Of a stretch of DNA of 64,000 nt, positions 59,051-64,000 are shown one piece after another; the stretch's first letter is position 1; each line of letters begins with the position of its first letter. The notes under the pieces were generated by a model that worked only from the letters and a program-made list of their open reading frames with translations, did not search any database and was not told where the DNA came from. The translations under genes and the position numbers were made by a program. This DNA is from a bacterium (lineage in GTDB: Bacteria; Zixibacteria; MSB-5A5; GN15; FEB-12). Location of the stretch: assembly GCA_020444475.1 (NCBI GenBank), contig JAHLKV010000002.1, positions 1 through 64,000 of the forward strand, given 5' to 3'.

Positions 59051-59449
59051 ATGGAAGACGCTATTTCGATCCTGCGGCGCTGCGATATTCAGCCCACCCC
59101 TCAACGAATTGCTGTCGTCGAGTGCGTCTTGACGAGCAAAAGCCACCCGTCGGCGGACGACGTCTTCAGTGGCGCCCGCGAGAAGTGCCCAACCGTCTCT
59201 CGCGCTACGGTTTACAACACGCTCAATCTCTTGGTCGAGAAGGGACTTCTTCGGATGCAGACCATGAAGGAGGGGGCGGTCGTGTTTGATCCCAATATCG
59301 AGAAGCATCATCATTTCATCGACGAAGAGACCGGCGCTATCTACGACATTCCGTGGGACCAGCTCGAAGTCAAGGGCAAGCGGGGGCTGAACGATTTCGA
59401 GATCTCCGAGTACCAGGTGATTCTGCGGGGTAGACGGAAGAAGAAGTAG
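59051..59449 (+). CDS. perR: PerR-type Fur-family regulator without structural zinc site
   Basis: The 132-residue regulator has a winged-helix domain (TPQRIAVVECVL; TVSRATVYNTLNLLVEKGLL) and a dimer domain. The five regulatory metal ligands of B. subtilis PerR (H37, D85, H91, H93, D104) align with exact spacing to H32, D80, H86, H88 and D99, and the last Asp is the PerR hallmark. The two C-x2-C pairs that hold structural zinc are missing, as in Leptospira PerR. It should sense peroxide through metal-catalysed His oxidation. katG lies 141 bp downstream on the same strand and is the obvious target. Translation may be leaderless. Confidence 0.88.
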   Translation: MEDAISILRRCDIQPTPQRIAVVECVLTSKSHPSADDVFSGAREKCPTVSRATVYNTLNLLVEKGLLRMQTMKEGAVVFDPNIEKHHHFIDEETGAIYDIPWDQLEVKGKRGLNDFEISEYQVILRGRRKKK

Positions 59450-61798
<2,349 letters not shown>

Positions 61799-61826
61799 TA
61801 CTCTCGTCCGAGTTAGAGTAAACACG

Positions 61827-61859
61827 AACCGGGAAGTCGACCTGATCGGCTTCCCGGTT
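61827..61859 (+). terminator. Terminator after katG
   Basis: A perfect 10-bp stem (AACCGGGAAG/CTTCCCGGTT) with a 13-base loop is followed by TTTCCATTT. Confidence 0.75.
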
Positions 61860-61903
61860 TCCATTTAGTCACTTCAGAGTCGTCGATTCGGTATCTGTGC
61901 GGC

Positions 61904-62524
61904 CTACTCCACCTTCTGGGCGGTGACGGTGTAAGTCATGACGACATAGCAGCCCTCTTCGGTAACCTGACCGATCCAGTTGGTCTCGCGGGCGCGCTTG
62001 TTGATCGTCCAGCTCTCGTAGCCCTGGCGCGTGGTTTTGTTCCAGTTACCGGCCCACGCCTGATTGTCCTCGTCGTAACGGTGCTGATATGTCGCGCTTT
62101 CGCTGAAGTCGTCGCTGGCGCCATCGTCTTCGCGAAGAGTCATTCTCACCCGGAACAGCTGGTAACGATAGCGTGGCAGTTCGAAGGTTACGCCGAACGG
62201 GGCGACCCGGGTGGTACCGTTGTGAAGCGTGGCGGAGCGCTCTCCGAAACTGGTAATGGCGAACCAGTTGCCGTTCTGGTCGGCCGTGTCGACATTGAGG
62301 CGATAATGAAAGTCGCCCGGATTATCGGGACCGTCGCAGTCCAGCACCGCCTGAAGGGTGTTGAAGGTGACGGTGATCTGGTCCATCTCATACTGAGGCG
62401 GGGGCGGCTCCGGCGCTACGGGATTAGAATCATCGGAGCTGGAGCAGGCAGCCATGGTCAGGGTAAGCGCCAGAACGGCGGCCAGGGGGCTAATGTGCTT
62501 GATTTTCTTGGCAATTGCAGTCAT
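61904..62524 (-). CDS. Putative lipoprotein of unknown function
   Basis: The 206-residue product has a lipoprotein signal: HISPLAAVLALTLTMAAC with the lipobox Cys at about residue 27, followed by a Ser/Asp/Pro-rich linker. The rest is predicted beta-rich (QITVTFNTLQAVLDCDG; YRYQLFRVRMTLRED; EGCYVVMTYTVTAQKVE) and has two Cys that might form a disulfide. It would be a surface or periplasmic lipoprotein. ATG at 62524 has GAGG 7 bases upstream. No family is recognised. It converges on katG and has no clear operon partner. Confidence 0.7.
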   Translation of the reverse strand: MTAIAKKIKHISPLAAVLALTLTMAACSSSDDSNPVAPEPPPPQYEMDQITVTFNTLQAVLDCDGPDNPGDFHYRLNVDTADQNGNWFAITSFGERSATLHNGTTRVAPFGVTFELPRYRYQLFRVRMTLREDDGASDDFSESATYQHRYDEDNQAWAGNWNKTTRQGYESWTINKRARETNWIGQVTEEGCYVVMTYTVTAQKVE

Positions 62525-62740
62525 CTCAGGGCCTCGCTGGTGAAAGTGGTCAGTTGTCTCTCTGCCCACTACGCGAAGGAGAAGCGGGGAAGCTATCATG
62601 ATTTCTCGAAAAGCCCGGGATGGCCCGCCGACGCGACCAGGGGCGTCGTAACTCCCTGATCTACAGGTGACGCGTATCCAGACAGCACGACCGGGAGCGA
62701 GGTCGCCAAAATGGTCGGAGGAGCAGGTCGTGTCCTGCTG

Positions 62741-63940
62741 TTAGATAGTGGTCGCATCGATGACGTAGCGGTACCGCGCTTCCTTATTGACCACCTTTGC
62801 CCACGCGTCATTAGCTTCCTCTGCATTGATCAGTTGAATATCCGGGTAGATACGGTGTTTCGCGCAGTAGTCGAGTACCTCTTGTGTCTCCGGTACACCG
62901 CCGATTGCCGAGCCGTTGAAATTGACCCGATTCCACACGAAGGCGAAGTGGTTGACAGTGAGAGTTCCGGCTTTCGGCACTCCTACTTGTGTATAGCTGC
63001 CGTACGGTCTGACCACCGATGAGTACGTGCCGACATCGTAGTCAACAGGAATCGTAGATATCATGTAATCAACTGACTTGTAGTGGTAGGCCAGTCGCTG
63101 CAGCGAATCGACGTAGACCGCTTCCTTCGCGCCAAATGCGAGGATGTCCTTCAGCTTATCCTCCGTAGTGGTGAACGCGTGGACCTCGGCGCCCTTGGAT
63201 ATCGCCAGCTTGACCGCCATGTGTCCAAGACCGCCGATACCGGCCACCCCTACCTTATCTCCCGGCTTGATTGATGCTCGCATAATCGGCGAGTAGGTGG
63301 TGATCCCCGCGCACAACAGCGGGGCGGCATCCTGCAGCCGCATGCTGTCGGGTATCTTCAGGACGAAGTGCTCCTTGACGATGATATTGTTCGAGTATCC
63401 CCCCTGCGTGATGCCGGTCGGTGATTTCTGGTACGGTGCTCCGTAGGTGAAGACGGTCCCGTACCGGTCGCAGTGGTGTTCCTCGCCGTTCCTGCAGCTA
63501 TGACACGTCCCGCAGCTGTCGACCATGCAGCCGACGCCGACGCGATCCCCGACCTCAAATCGTGTCACCTTCCTGCCAACGGCAGCGACTATGCCGGCGA
63601 TTTCATGACCCGGCACCTGGGGGTATTGCTCCGGCCCCCAATCGCCTCTCAGCTGATGGATGTCGGAGTGACAGATGCCGACGTACTTGATGTCAACGAG
63701 TACGTCATCTTCTCCCAGAGGCCGCCGCTCGAACTCCCACGGGCTGAGGACACCTGAGCTGTCGCGGGCTGCGTACCCTCTCGACTTGATATTGCCCGAT
63801 GGCGCAGGAGTGTCATTCCGCATGTCCAGTGCCCGGAGCGGACCGGCCAGCAGTAAGCCGGCCCCCAGCAAACCGGATTGACGCAGGAATCTCCGTCGGG
63901 AGCTGCCGACGGACTGCTCCGCATTGTTGAGTTCACACAT
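62741..63940 (-). CDS. Tat-exported zinc alcohol dehydrogenase (MDR family)
   Basis: The 399-residue protein is a medium-chain zinc dehydrogenase of the YahK/cinnamyl-alcohol type: catalytic zinc ligands in GICHSDIHQ and PGHEIAG, structural zinc cysteines in CMVDSCGTCHSCRNGEEHHC, and the NAD(P)-binding VGVAGIGGLGHMAVKLA. Ahead of it lies a twin-arginine signal (SSRRRFLRQSGLLGAG, then LLLAG), so it appears to be exported folded, with cofactor. These enzymes are normally cytoplasmic because they need a diffusible nicotinamide. ATG at 63940 follows GGAGA; an in-frame GTG at 63955 is less likely. Likely reduces aldehydes or oxidises alcohols; the natural substrate is unknown. Confidence 0.88.
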   Translation of the reverse strand: MCELNNAEQSVGSSRRRFLRQSGLLGAGLLLAGPLRALDMRNDTPAPSGNIKSRGYAARDSSGVLSPWEFERRPLGEDDVLVDIKYVGICHSDIHQLRGDWGPEQYPQVPGHEIAGIVAAVGRKVTRFEVGDRVGVGCMVDSCGTCHSCRNGEEHHCDRYGTVFTYGAPYQKSPTGITQGGYSNNIIVKEHFVLKIPDSMRLQDAAPLLCAGITTYSPIMRASIKPGDKVGVAGIGGLGHMAVKLAISKGAEVHAFTTTEDKLKDILAFGAKEAVYVDSLQRLAYHYKSVDYMISTIPVDYDVGTYSSVVRPYGSYTQVGVPKAGTLTVNHFAFVWNRVNFNGSAIGGVPETQEVLDYCAKHRIYPDIQLINAEEANDAWAKVVNKEARYRYVIDATTI

Positions 63941-64000
63941 GGCACTTTTCTCCACTCAATGTTCAGGTTCGCTCTGAAGTAGTTTACGGCTTGAGGAAGC

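Overview
The window is 64 kb of high-GC, tightly packed DNA from a Gram-negative (diderm) bacterium: it encodes TolC channels, beta-barrel porins, lipoproteins and tripartite RND pumps. No rRNA or tRNA gene was seen, so taxonomy rests on gene style only. The mix of orange-protein-like (NifX/MTH1175) clusters, sigma54 regulators with a cysteine-bearing PAS domain, an Hmc/Dsr-type membrane redox complex and KatG with a PerR-type regulator suggests an anaerobe or microaerophile with oxidative-stress defence. It could be a deltaproteobacterium or an FCB-type candidate phylum (for example Zixibacteria-like); this is a low-confidence inference.

Layout. 1-386: non-coding block of direct and inverted repeats. 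387-4183: PflX-like radical SAM protein, a compositionally distinct Mrr-like nuclease, a GNAT enzyme and a DinB-like protein. 4251-14676: copper/silver-type efflux operon (TolC, YHS protein, CusB, CusA) divergent from a histidine kinase and NtrC-type response regulator. 14695-17420: ORP-like cluster 1 with its sigma54 activator. 17581-23935: symporter plus outer-membrane channel, DEAD-box helicase, porin O/P-like protein and a crotonase. 24180-30249: MarR-controlled RND operon. 30428-36510: methyltransferase, DASS transporter, cupin and Ser/Thr kinase with beta-propeller. 36710-44494: sugar ABC importer followed by a GH38-type alpha-mannosidase. 44555-47720: ORP-like cluster 2. 48063-53904: five-gene Hmc-like redox operon. 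54422-57462: divergent NifX-DUF1847, Usp and sigma54 activator operon. 57515-63940: GNAT, TrmO, PerR-like regulator, KatG, lipoprotein and a Tat-exported alcohol dehydrogenase.

How the parts fit. The most distinctive system is a three-locus regulon. Clusters 1 and 2 carry the same inverted repeat, TTGCA-N4-TGCAA, about 125-175 bp upstream of a sigma54-type promoter and probably answer to the activator at 16086-17420. The redox operon and the NifX-DUF1847 operon diverge from matching sigma54-type promoters, and a different half-site array (TGTYGC/GCRACA) lies almost exactly midway between them. That array probably answers to the paralogous activator at 56050-57462. Two unusual fusions sit here: NrfD with a six-haem cytochrome c, and NifX with DUF1847. 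The whole looks like a redox- or metal-cluster-responsive circuit that links a transmembrane electron-transfer complex to ORP-type metal-cluster proteins and their MinD-like ATPases.

Other linked circuits: a MarR-family repressor whose putative operator TGCATATACAC recurs upstream of its own gene, the RND operon and the crotonase gene; and a PerR-like protein lacking the structural zinc site beside katG.
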